Source: Arenicella sp. (GTDB taxonomy: Bacteria; Pseudomonadota; Gammaproteobacteria; Arenicellales; Arenicellaceae). From it: 16,974 nucleotides of DNA. The first letter of the stretch is position 1. Every line of letters begins with the position of its first letter. Positions 9,491 to 16,616 of the stretch are shown piece after piece. The notes beneath the pieces were generated by a model. That model was not told where the DNA came from. It did not search any database and saw only the letters and a program-made list of their open reading frames with translations. Location of the stretch: the NCBI GenBank assembly GCA_018677115.1, contig JAHHOC010000196.1:1-16974 (forward strand), in the 5' to 3' direction. Both the position numbers and the translations under genes were made by a program.

Positions 9491-9512
9491 TTACCCGGCA
9501 CGAAGCCGGTAA
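9491..9512 (-). terminator. Hairpin between dsbB and the protease gene, possible weak terminator
   Basis: On the minus strand TTACCGGC-TTCGT-GCCGGGTAA forms an 8-bp stem with one bulged base. It is followed by CTTGTTTGCG, which is only modestly U-rich. It begins about 40 bases after the dsbB stop. It may end or attenuate dsbB transcription before the protease gene. Confidence 0.35.
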
Positions 9513-9550
9513 TCAAAATTGGAATCTGTGACAGGCTATGGGGAAACGCT

Positions 9551-10069
9551 TCAATCGTCCGCATAGGGCTTATTGAAATAGCGCCGCTCACGGATAAACA
9601 CAAGCTTGAGTGATATCAGCGTCATGACGGTAAAAACTACAATCATCCATGCTGGCATGCTTAGACCTAAAAATTGCCACTGTACTTCAGCACATTCACC
9701 ACTGCCTGCCATCACCTGTTTAATCACATCAAGCAATGGCCAGGAATCGAGCATAAATCCCAGATCCGGACCGCACTCGGGCACCAGTTCCTCTGGCAAA
9801 TTCTGCAACCAAACCTGACGTGCTGCGATAGCCAACCCGGCCGCGGAAAACAGGGTGGCCATAAGAGCCAACAATCGCGAACCCAATTTTGCCGGGCGAA
9901 CCAAAATTCCGACCAGACACAAAAATCCCACGCCAACAAGGGCGACACGCTGAAACATACACAGGGGGCAGGGTGCCAATCCAAGAGTCTGCTGGAAATA
10001 GAAATAGGCGATGCCCAGTAATACCGCACATCCAACAAATCCGATCCAGTACCAGCGAGTTGCAATCAA
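9551..10069 (-). CDS. dsbB: Disulfide bond formation protein DsbB
   Basis: Inner-membrane protein that reoxidises periplasmic DsbA and passes the electrons to quinone. The 172 residues contain four hydrophobic membrane segments (about 7–27, 42–57, 65–83 and 139–158). Both redox pairs are present: Cys34/Cys37 in LAPCPLCMFQR, and Cys99 (PECGPDLGFMLD) with Cys126 (SGECAEVQW) in the second periplasmic loop. The start appears to be TTG at 10069. GGAG lies eight bases upstream and no in-frame ATG or GTG gives a sensible N-terminus. It follows ycgN after 72 bases on the same strand. No dsbA lies in the window. Confidence 0.95.
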   Translation of the reverse strand: MIATRWYWIGFVGCAVLLGIAYFYFQQTLGLAPCPLCMFQRVALVGVGFLCLVGILVRPAKLGSRLLALMATLFSAAGLAIAARQVWLQNLPEELVPECGPDLGFMLDSWPLLDVIKQVMAGSGECAEVQWQFLGLSMPAWMIVVFTVMTLISLKLVFIRERRYFNKPYADD

Positions 10070-10141
10070 GCGCTTTGCTCCACAAAAGAAAAGTGTAATT
10101 GAACAAGCGAAGTATACATGATCATAAGTTCAATATCGGCC

Positions 10142-10600
10142 TCACACCTGCTCCGGCCAACTGACCACAAAATCCTCCAGGCTTGAATCGCCAAGCTGTT
10201 TTTCAGACCTTGCCTTACCGCGCACAGAACGGCCTTGCAGATGCACCGTATCTGCCGACCCACTGCGCAGATGGTGCCACTCTGGAAGCGGCTTGCCTTC
10301 GAGGAGTAGCCGGTAGGCGCAGCTTGGGGGGGCGAATGCCGCACACTCTTCAACATTTTTGCGGTTCATAGTCATGCAGCTTGGCACTCGCTCGCTACGA
10401 TTTTGATAATCGGTGCAACGGCATGTGTGCCGGTCCAACAAATGACAAGCCACATCAGTAAAAACCAGCTGCTGGGAACTGTCATCCTCTAATTGAAGTA
10501 AACAACACTTGGCACAACCATCGCAAATCGACTCCCACTCATGGTCAGTCATCTCGAATAAGGACTTTGATTGCCAGAATAAATTGTTCACTTCACTCAT
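10142..10600 (-). CDS. ycgN: YcgN-family (UPF0260) cysteine-cluster protein
   Basis: Small protein of unknown function with a CxxCxxCC cluster, a family often described as putative metal (zinc or iron) chelating. The 152 residues follow E. coli YcgN through most of their length: an FWQSKSLFEMTDHEWESICD start, CDGCAKCC at 26–33, further cysteines at 52, 60, 62, 75, 86 and 94, and the SCAYRLLLEGKPLPEWHHL block. The cysteine count supports a metal or redox cluster; which metal is unknown. Its ATG lies inside the last codons of the upstream glycosylase gene (8-base overlap), so translation is probably coupled. dsbB follows 72 bases downstream. Confidence 0.88.
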   Translation of the reverse strand: MSEVNNLFWQSKSLFEMTDHEWESICDGCAKCCLLQLEDDSSQQLVFTDVACHLLDRHTCRCTDYQNRSERVPSCMTMNRKNVEECAAFAPPSCAYRLLLEGKPLPEWHHLRSGSADTVHLQGRSVRGKARSEKQLGDSSLEDFVVSWPEQV

Positions 10601-11090
10601 TTATCAACAGTTCCCGCCATTTAGCCAACTTGGCATATTTATCGATTCGCGCATGCGCCGGGCTGGTGGAAGGCAGTCGCACTGTCTTGACTGAAGACCC
10701 AACAATTGGACTGCTTGTAAAATGCCGGCTGAAAATAGCCTGCGCAGCAGCACCGTTAAAGCCGATTAGTCGTAGACTCGGTTGCGCGGTAAACAAGGCC
10801 GGCAAATCATTTGGTTGCTCAGTATCTTGCCTGATATCGCTATCGAGGCTGCCTTTTCTGTCACAATCATAAAGCACGTCCCAAACACAAATTCCAGCTG
10901 CGGTGAGCTGCTTTATCCTGTTTGAGTAGTCCGCACCAGAATCAAAATCAAATAGCTGCCCCATAATCCACCAGAATGTATTGCGCGGATGTGCATAGTA
11001 CTCGCCAACTGCCAGTGACTTGAGACCCGGCATTGAACCAAGAATTAGAGTATGTGGGTTACTGCCAATCAGAGGTGGGAATGAGGCCAC
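10593..11090 (-). CDS. UDG-superfamily DNA glycosylase, deoxyinosine (hypoxanthine-DNA) glycosylase type
   Basis: Base-excision repair enzyme expected to remove deaminated bases, probably hypoxanthine, from DNA. The 165 residues carry LILGSMPGLKSLAVGEYYAHPRN-type motifs split over 15–37: GSMPG at 18–22, then EYYAHPRNTFWWIMG, in which Asn37 corresponds to the catalytic Asn as I recall for the HDG (family 6) group. A later IGFNGAAAQAIF block and the RLPSTSPAHAR segment (with the Pro-Ser-(T/P)-Ser-P loop typical of UDG relatives) complete the fold. The start is GTG at 11090, with an in-frame stop eight codons before it, so no longer product is possible. It overlaps ycgN by 8 bases. A Mug-like mismatch glycosylase is the main alternative. 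Confidence 0.8.
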   Translation of the reverse strand: MASFPPLIGSNPHTLILGSMPGLKSLAVGEYYAHPRNTFWWIMGQLFDFDSGADYSNRIKQLTAAGICVWDVLYDCDRKGSLDSDIRQDTEQPNDLPALFTAQPSLRLIGFNGAAAQAIFSRHFTSSPIVGSSVKTVRLPSTSPAHARIDKYAKLAKWRELLINE

Positions 11091-11152
11091 GAATGCTGAG
11101 AGTATTTGCTAACCAACCGCTTCCGCAGACCGACCGCGCGCCCGGCAACTGT

Positions 11153-12973
11153 TCAGGTTTTTGCCTGTGCCAGCTTAACAACTAACTGCGAAATACGATT
11201 CTGGATATCCAGGTCAAAAGTCGGAATGCTGGCTTCTATATCATAATAGTAATCGTAGAAGCCCTCTTCGTCTCCCTTGGCCTCAAGCAGACGCAAGCGT
11301 TCACAATGATACTGATCTTCCTCAATTTCATTGTGGCGCGCAAAATCCAGCAACTCCAATGCAAATCCAAAATCACGGTCTTCGAGCAGACGGTCAAACC
11401 GAGTTTCAAAATCCAGACTGGACTCGTCTAACTCGATACCCTCGGGCATATCCTGTTCGGGAGCATCCTCACCGTCATCCTGCATTCGGTCAATAAAAGC
11501 CACTCCCTGATCCTTATTCTTATTCATGGCTTCTTTCACCGCAGCGAACCTTTCCTGGTCACTATCAGCAACGCCACCAGACTGACCAGTTTCCGGCAGC
11601 GACGGTTCAAAATGAACCTCCCGCTCGCCGCCAAACAAATTGAGATCCTGAATCAACGCCGACAGCTTTTCACGGAACAAGAATCCCAGCACTAAGAACA
11701 GGGCAACAATGCCTCCCAACCAGCGCCAGCGATCATCAATTGTTGATGATGTTGGCTCAGAGACCGCTGATTCCACTGCTTCAGTTAACTCTTGAGCTGT
11801 TGGTTGGCTGGCAGCAATAGTGCCGGAATCGACATCGATCAGTTTTTCAAGAGCAATAATCTTGTTCTCCAGGAAATCTATTTTCTTGTCCTTCTGAATC
11901 AATTCCTGAGTTAAGTTTCCTACTGTCGCTGCCAGTGATGCAATTATTTCCTGGGATTTTTGTAAATCGATATCCTGCGAAACAGGACCCAGACCCGGTT
12001 GTTCATCAATACCAGTTAACCTGAACGATTCACCGCTTTCTATACTATCGGGCTGGCTGCCGCCTTCCCCCGAACCGGATCCTATCAGTTCCACAGCGCT
12101 TTCCCCGGCAGTCGCTTGCTGCTGCTCACCAATGGTCGCAGAAGGGGCATCAATAGCCGCTTCTGATGCTGTTGATTTTGCCGCAAAAACTCCCGTACTC
12201 AATCCATCCAAAGCTTGTTTCGCCTCGGCATCGCTGAGCTGGCGAACCTGGTCAGCACTGGGAATATTCAAATAGCTGCCAGCCTTTAGAGAATCAACAG
12301 AATTGGTCAAAAACGCTTGTCTGTTACTTTGGTAAAGTGCCCACATCATCTGATTTATAGATACGCCCATCGCCCGGTTAATTCTGCGTGCTACACGCCA
12401 CAGCGACTGACCATCAATAACGGCACCGAAGGTGGCAGGAATGTTGCCCGCTTCTGCCCATTCATAGGGGCCCAGATTGCCACTATCTGAAGGTCCGCTC
12501 AGGGGCTCTGCGCGCGGGGTACTGGTAGGCAGATATGATGATGTTACTGCCCCCGAGGTGTTCTGTGGATCAAGGTTTAGCAGTAAAGTGAATTCTTTCT
12601 GTTGGGTGTTACCGTCGTCAGTAACTGCGAGAGTAAACATTAAATATGGCTCTTTGACCGGCTTCTCGGAAGTGACCTTCAGTGCCAGTTGGCTGTTGGA
12701 GCGATCCAGGCTCACGTTCAATCCAATCCCGGTGGTGCGGTCAATGGATGAGGAAACCAGGCGAACATCAAGAGCATTCGGTTGGCTGACATTAAAAATC
12801 GGGATGAGGGCAGAAAGGCGTTCGCCGATATATGAATCCGCAACAGCCGAGCCTATGCCCAGCGCATGAGAGTTTTGAGCGCCAAGACTGACAACCAGGA
12901 AAGCAAGCAAAGCCAGACCACGACCACGCATCCTGGCAAACGAGCAATATCCTATTTTTGTTCGAACAATCAT
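11153..12973 (-). CDS. Compact FimV/HubP-like envelope protein
   Basis: Predicted inner-membrane protein with a large periplasmic part, related to FimV/HubP, which organise cell poles and type IV pili or motility. Numbered from the ATG at 12973 (606 residues): signal peptide 1–37 (ending NSHA), then the FimV-type opening LGIGSAVADSYIGERLSALIPIF, a LysM-like domain around 182–242 (FGAVIDGQSLWRVARRIN … LKAGSYLNIPSADQVRQLSDAEA), a low-complexity region, a coiled coil near 337–381, a membrane helix near 418–433, an acidic linker and a helical C-terminus. I prefer 12973 because GGGGT lies six bases upstream and the signal peptide has a normal n-region. ATG at 13006 would add 11 residues. It is shorter than typical FimV (often ~900 residues). 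The canonical FimV C-terminal motif was not recognised, so the name is given at family level. Confidence 0.68.
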   Translation of the reverse strand: MIVRTKIGYCSFARMRGRGLALLAFLVVSLGAQNSHALGIGSAVADSYIGERLSALIPIFNVSQPNALDVRLVSSSIDRTTGIGLNVSLDRSNSQLALKVTSEKPVKEPYLMFTLAVTDDGNTQQKEFTLLLNLDPQNTSGAVTSSYLPTSTPRAEPLSGPSDSGNLGPYEWAEAGNIPATFGAVIDGQSLWRVARRINRAMGVSINQMMWALYQSNRQAFLTNSVDSLKAGSYLNIPSADQVRQLSDAEAKQALDGLSTGVFAAKSTASEAAIDAPSATIGEQQQATAGESAVELIGSGSGEGGSQPDSIESGESFRLTGIDEQPGLGPVSQDIDLQKSQEIIASLAATVGNLTQELIQKDKKIDFLENKIIALEKLIDVDSGTIAASQPTAQELTEAVESAVSEPTSSTIDDRWRWLGGIVALFLVLGFLFREKLSALIQDLNLFGGEREVHFEPSLPETGQSGGVADSDQERFAAVKEAMNKNKDQGVAFIDRMQDDGEDAPEQDMPEGIELDESSLDFETRFDRLLEDRDFGFALELLDFARHNEIEEDQYHCERLRLLEAKGDEEGFYDYYYDIEASIPTFDLDIQNRISQLVVKLAQAKT

Positions 12974-13033
12974 GTATTTACCCCAGAATACCACTGTTTC
13001 CAACATTCCACAGTCCCGAGAGCCGCAGTCGTT

Positions 13034-13044
13034 ATTATATCGTT
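13034..13044 (-). promoter_or_regulatory. Candidate proximal -10 element for the fimV-like gene
   Basis: The minus strand reads AACGATATAAT with a perfect TATAAT at 13039–13034. Transcription would start near 13027, just upstream of both candidate start codons (13006 and 12973). No good -35 box lies at 16–18 bases. Confidence 0.35.
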
Positions 13045-13145
13045 CTCACCCAATCTCTAAGTTTGATGTACCTCGGCTCAGCAATCAATGGGTACACAAT
13101 ACTTTTTTAATGGCGATATATCCCTGTTGTTTATACCTTTTCCTG

Positions 13146-13156
13146 ATTATATCGTT
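13146..13156 (-). promoter_or_regulatory. Candidate distal -10 element for the fimV-like gene
   Basis: A second identical AACGATATAAT on the minus strand lies 112 bases upstream of the first. A TTGATA box lies upstream but with a 19-base spacer, which is longer than optimal. Tandem promoters are possible. Confidence 0.3.
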
Positions 13157-13329
13157 ATTTGGCTGATATTTATCAATATTACGCCCTATCAACTGCCGCC
13201 CCGCAGACACTGATGAAACGGGTCGCTTTGATCAGTTGTTGACCTCAATTATAAATTCTTTACCGTGGAAGACCCTGAATCCCTATCCACCATTAAACAT
13301 TGATTCAATTCCCTGCCATGTGAGCGCCC

Positions 13330-13358
13330 CTGACCTGCATTGCATAGGTTATTATGCT
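13330..13358 (+). promoter_or_regulatory. Weak candidate promoter for the HAD–GH65 gene
   Basis: CTGACC (13330–13335) and TATGCT (13353–13358) are spaced by 17 bases, each matching four of six consensus bases. The leader would be about 130 bases long. The evidence is weak. Confidence 0.2.
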
Positions 13359-13494
13359 ATTCGGCAAGACTTACTGGATCATCAGCTGCTTTTCGATGAA
13401 GATTGAGGCCCAGTGATACTTCCATAGCACTGTTTCTACCGGTTGCTCACTTGATTCACATACTAACTACTAAACTCTGACCTGCTTACCCGTT

Positions 13495-15684
13495 ATGGAC
13501 AAACCACTTTTCGATGCAGTTATCTTCGACCTGGACGGTGTTATCACTCAAACTGCACTTGTGCACAGTGCGGCTTGGAAAAACATGTTCGATCAATATC
13601 TGAAACAACGCGAGAAGAAATACGCAGAACCCTACATAGAATTTTCGCACAAACAAGATTATTTGAAATATGTTGACGGTAAGCCGAGATACGAGGGTGT
13701 TAGATCCTTCCTTCAATCGAGAAACATAGAGCTGCCCTATGGAAGCCCTGAAGACCTGCCCGGTGAAGAGACGATTTGTGGCATTGGAAACCAGAAAAAC
13801 CGGGTGTTCAATCAAACACTGGAGGCGCAGGGTGTTAAGTCGTATGAATCGACAGTTTGTTTAATGAACGAACTAAAGGAGAAAGGAATTCGCATCGGTG
13901 TAGCATCCAGCAGCAAAAACGCCGGCCCGGTACTCACGGCAGCGGGCCTTGATCAGCTGATTGAGACCCGGGTTGATGGCGTGGCATCAGCCGAGCTGAA
14001 CCTGAGAGGTAAGCCAGAGCCTGATATATTTACCACAGCCTGTGACAACCTCGGGGTGACTTACGATCGGACAGTAGTGGTGGAAGATGCAGAGTCCGGT
14101 GTGCAGGCGGGATCAAAAGGAAACTTTGGGTTAGTGCTTGGATTGGCCCGGGAAAATAACGAATTGGCATTGCTCAGGAATGGTGCCGATATCGTAGCCA
14201 AAGACATAGCGGAAGTTGGTTATGAAGGCATCCAGGAATGGTTCCGCAGCGGCCTTCAACAAGACCAGTGGACGATAAGCTATCACGATTATGATCAAGG
14301 GAAGGAAAAAACCAGGGAAACGCTGCTAACTGTGGGCAACGGATATCTTGGCACCCGTGGTGCCATGGAAGAAGTAACCGCCGGGGAGCATAACTACCCG
14401 GGTACATATATGGCGGGCCTTTATAACCGGTTGGTATCCAAGGTTGCGGGTGAGGATATTGAAAATGAAGACTTTGTAAACGCCATCAACTGGTTGCCGG
14501 TTAATTTCAAAGTCGATGGAGGGAAATGGCTAGACATAAATCACATTGAGATATTAGAGGCCAACAGAACCCTGAACATGCGTAATGGCATGCTGAAAAA
14601 GGAAATGGTCGTCAGGGATAGGGATGCAAAGCAGACCCGTATCAGGTCGACCCGAATAGTCAGCATGCATGATCCTCACCTCATGGTGCTTAGCTATAAC
14701 ATCACGCCGCTGAACTATTCCGGGACTATTTCCGTTAAATCTTGCTTGAGTGGGGATCACATCAACGCCGGTGTGGAACGGTATAAACAACTGCAGCAAA
14801 AACATTTAAAGCCGGTTGACTCCGGGCATAGAGATGGCTGCAGCTTTCTCAGCGTGGCCACCACCCAATCAGAAATTCAGCTAAGCGCTGCCGCCATGCA
14901 TCGTGTGCGTCATAACGAACACGACATTCAACCCGAATTAATCAATGACGATGGAGAGGGTATTGCGCGGATAAGCTTCGACCATTTGATGAATCAAGGC
15001 GATACGCTCACCATCAATAAGATTTGCTCGGTTTACAAATCGGATGACAAAGGCATATCAGACCCTGCATTTTCCGCGATTAGCACTGTACTGGAAAATC
15101 AGGATATCGAGAAGATTCTCGGCGACTCCACCGCTGCGTGGAATGATATCTGGACCAAGATAGACATACAGCTGGAAGGTGACCGGTTGGCACAAAAATT
15201 GTTACGTCTGCACATGTACCACCTGCTGATCACCACGTCGCCGCATAACCAACACATTGATTTTGGCATCCCGGCGAGAGGCTTGCATGGAGAGGCATAT
15301 CGTGGGCATATTTTCTGGGATGAGCTTTATATCCTGCCTTTTTACAACCTTCATTTTCCGGAAATTGCCAAGTCGATAATAATGTATCGCTACCGAAGGC
15401 TGGAGGAAGCAAGAAAATATGCTGAGGCCCACGGCTATGACGGCGCCATGTTCCCCTGGCAAAGTGGCAGCAGCGGAAGGGAAGAAACGCAGGTTTTGCA
15501 CCTTAATCCTGTTTCCGGAAAATGGGGCCCGGACCACAGTTCTCTGCAGCGCCATGTGTCCCTGGCCATAGCCTACAATGTCTGGAACTATTACTGGTAT
15601 AGCGACGATCTTGATTTTATGGCCAGTAATGGCGCTGAAATGTTAGCTGAGATCTGCAAGTTCTGGGCCAGTAGCCAGTTATAA
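13495..15684 (+). CDS. Beta-phosphoglucomutase-type HAD fused to GH65 glycoside phosphorylase, N-terminal part ending at a frameshift
   Basis: Residues 1–230 are a HAD-superfamily phosphomutase like beta-phosphoglucomutase: nucleophile Asp12 and acid/base Asp14 in IFDLDGV, the SSSK motif at 138–141, a lysine in LRGKPEPD, and acidic Glu197/Asp198 in VVVEDAESGVQAG. After about residue 255 a GH65 protein begins (DYDQGKEKTRETLLTVGNGY…, GNGYLGTRG at 281–289). It includes the signature DFGIPARGLHGEAYRGHIFWDE at 589–610. GH65 enzymes cleave alpha-glucosyl disaccharides (trehalose, maltose, kojibiose and others) with phosphate, releasing beta-glucose 1-phosphate, which the HAD domain can turn into glucose 6-phosphate. 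The ORF stops abruptly after FWASSQL at 15684, before the catalytic acid; the rest of the domain continues in the next frame. No Shine-Dalgarno sequence precedes the ATG. The disaccharide cannot be told from sequence alone. Confidence 0.92.
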   Translation: MDKPLFDAVIFDLDGVITQTALVHSAAWKNMFDQYLKQREKKYAEPYIEFSHKQDYLKYVDGKPRYEGVRSFLQSRNIELPYGSPEDLPGEETICGIGNQKNRVFNQTLEAQGVKSYESTVCLMNELKEKGIRIGVASSSKNAGPVLTAAGLDQLIETRVDGVASAELNLRGKPEPDIFTTACDNLGVTYDRTVVVEDAESGVQAGSKGNFGLVLGLARENNELALLRNGADIVAKDIAEVGYEGIQEWFRSGLQQDQWTISYHDYDQGKEKTRETLLTVGNGYLGTRGAMEEVTAGEHNYPGTYMAGLYNRLVSKVAGEDIENEDFVNAINWLPVNFKVDGGKWLDINHIEILEANRTLNMRNGMLKKEMVVRDRDAKQTRIRSTRIVSMHDPHLMVLSYNITPLNYSGTISVKSCLSGDHINAGVERYKQLQQKHLKPVDSGHRDGCSFLSVATTQSEIQLSAAAMHRVRHNEHDIQPELINDDGEGIARISFDHLMNQGDTLTINKICSVYKSDDKGISDPAFSAISTVLENQDIEKILGDSTAAWNDIWTKIDIQLEGDRLAQKLLRLHMYHLLITTSPHNQHIDFGIPARGLHGEAYRGHIFWDELYILPFYNLHFPEIAKSIIMYRYRRLEEARKYAEAHGYDGAMFPWQSGSSGREETQVLHLNPVSGKWGPDHSSLQRHVSLAIAYNVWNYYWYSDDLDFMASNGAEMLAEICKFWASSQL
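15661..15684 (+). other. Frameshift site inside the GH65 domain
   Basis: The first frame reads F-W-A-S-S-Q-L and then TAA at 15682–15684. The frame one base further on reads V-A-S-Y-N-S-E-T-G-R-Y-S-I-E-Q-V-M-G-P-D-E from 15671, which continues the GH65 family pattern (FWAS…YN…RY.I..VMGPDE). So one base has been gained or two bases lost between about 15,672 and 15,680. No long homopolymer lies at the site. It could be a real mutation, an assembly or read error, or, less likely, recoding. Confidence 0.85.
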
Positions 15685-15715
15685 CAGCGAAACAGGCCGT
15701 TACAGTATCGAACAG

Positions 15716-16564
15716 GTGATGGGACCGGATGAGTTCCATGAGAAATATCAGGGATCAGAAAAAGGCGGCCTGAGAGACAATGCCTACACCAATTTGATGG
15801 TGGCCTGGTTGATGGAGAAGACCGTTGAAATATTCGACAAACTGGGAAATCAGGAATCAGGCAAGATACTCAACAAGATAAACCTGGCCGGGAGTGAATT
15901 AGAAAAGTGGCACGATCTTGCCAGCAAGATAAATATCATCATTAACGAGGATGGCATCCTGTCTCAGTTTGACGGGTATTTTAGTTTACAAGAGCTGGAC
16001 TGGGAGCATTACCGTGAAAAATACGACAATATTTACCGCATGGACCGCATTCTCAAAGCGGAGGGAAAATCCCCTGATGACTATAAGGTCAGCAAACAGG
16101 CGGATACATTGCAAACCTTCTACAACCTTGATCAAGAAACCGTCGGCTATCTACTGAGGAACGCAGGTTACGAGATGCAGGATGATTATCTCGAGAAGAA
16201 TTTGAAATATTATTTAGCCAGGACCTCGCATGGATCGACCTTGAGCAGGATAGTGCATGCCCGCCTTGCTACCATGGCGAATGACATGGACTTAAGCTGG
16301 AATCTTTATAACAATGCGTTGACCAGCGATTACCAGGATATCCAGGGCGGCACTACTGCCGAAGGCATACATGCAGGCGTGATGGCCGGCACCATATTGG
16401 TCGCTGTGCAATCATTTGCCGGACTTGAACTTAATGAAGAAAAGCCACAACTCAGCCCGAAACTACCCGCACACTGGCGTAGTCTGGAATTTGGATTTAC
16501 CTTTAAAGGCAACAACTACCAGTGCACGGTCAGCAAAGACAATACAGAAATTATAACCAGTTAA
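15716..16564 (+). CDS. C-terminal part of the frameshifted GH65 phosphorylase
   Basis: Continuation of the HAD–GH65 protein in the +1 frame. The frame is open from 15647, but family similarity begins at about 15671. The GTG at 15716 lies inside the conserved VMGPDEFHEKY motif and has no Shine-Dalgarno sequence, so it is unlikely to be a true start. The motif contains the GH65 general acid, Glu at codon 15731–15733. Further family blocks are GGLRDNAYTNLMVAWLM, LQELDWEHY, KQADTLQTFYNL, the SHGSTLSRIVHA loop, and QGGTTAEGIHAGVMAGT. The small C-terminal beta domain (PAHWRSLEFGFTFKGNNYQC) closes the protein. Joined to the upstream part it would make about 1,020 residues. No other lesion is visible, so the break is recent or artificial. 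As it stands, neither part alone would be an active phosphorylase. Confidence 0.88.
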   Translation: MMGPDEFHEKYQGSEKGGLRDNAYTNLMVAWLMEKTVEIFDKLGNQESGKILNKINLAGSELEKWHDLASKINIIINEDGILSQFDGYFSLQELDWEHYREKYDNIYRMDRILKAEGKSPDDYKVSKQADTLQTFYNLDQETVGYLLRNAGYEMQDDYLEKNLKYYLARTSHGSTLSRIVHARLATMANDMDLSWNLYNNALTSDYQDIQGGTTAEGIHAGVMAGTILVAVQSFAGLELNEEKPQLSPKLPAHWRSLEFGFTFKGNNYQCTVSKDNTEIITS

Positions 16565-16570
16565 CACGTG

Positions 16571-16590
16571 TGCGCTGAAATTTCAGCGCA
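16571..16590. repeat. Perfect 20-base palindrome between the GH65 gene and the kinase gene
   Basis: TGCGCTGAAATTTCAGCGCA is identical to its reverse complement. It starts 7 bases after the GH65 stop and ends 26 bases before the kinase ATG. In RNA it can form a 7-bp GC-rich stem with an AAAUUU loop, but no U-tract follows. It overlaps by one base a smaller palindrome, ACACGTGT (16564–16571). It may be an operator, a processing hairpin or a weak terminator. Confidence 0.6.
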
Positions 16591-16616
16591 GGCAAAACAG
16601 CGAACAGGTATTTGAT

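Larger units (their letters stand above)
13007..13494. other. Divergent intergenic region between the fimV-like gene and the HAD–GH65 gene
   Basis: About 490 bases with no convincing gene on either strand. The half nearest the fimV-like gene is AT-rich and carries two copies of AACGATATAAT on the minus strand, each holding a perfect -10 box, plus the small dyad TGATA-TT-TATCA at 13164–13175. The other half may hold a weak plus-strand promoter. Open frames here are short and lack family features. Confidence 0.7.

Noticed and set aside
9724..10106. Minus-strand ORFs of 113 and 125 residues overlapping dsbB.
   Set aside because: They are alternate frames of dsbB; the dsbB frame holds all four catalytic cysteines and the membrane segments.
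15716..15721. Independent start (GTG-ATG) for a separate downstream protein.
   Set aside because: These codons are part of the conserved GH65 VMGPDE motif, and no ribosome binding site precedes them. The fragment is better read as the frameshifted continuation.
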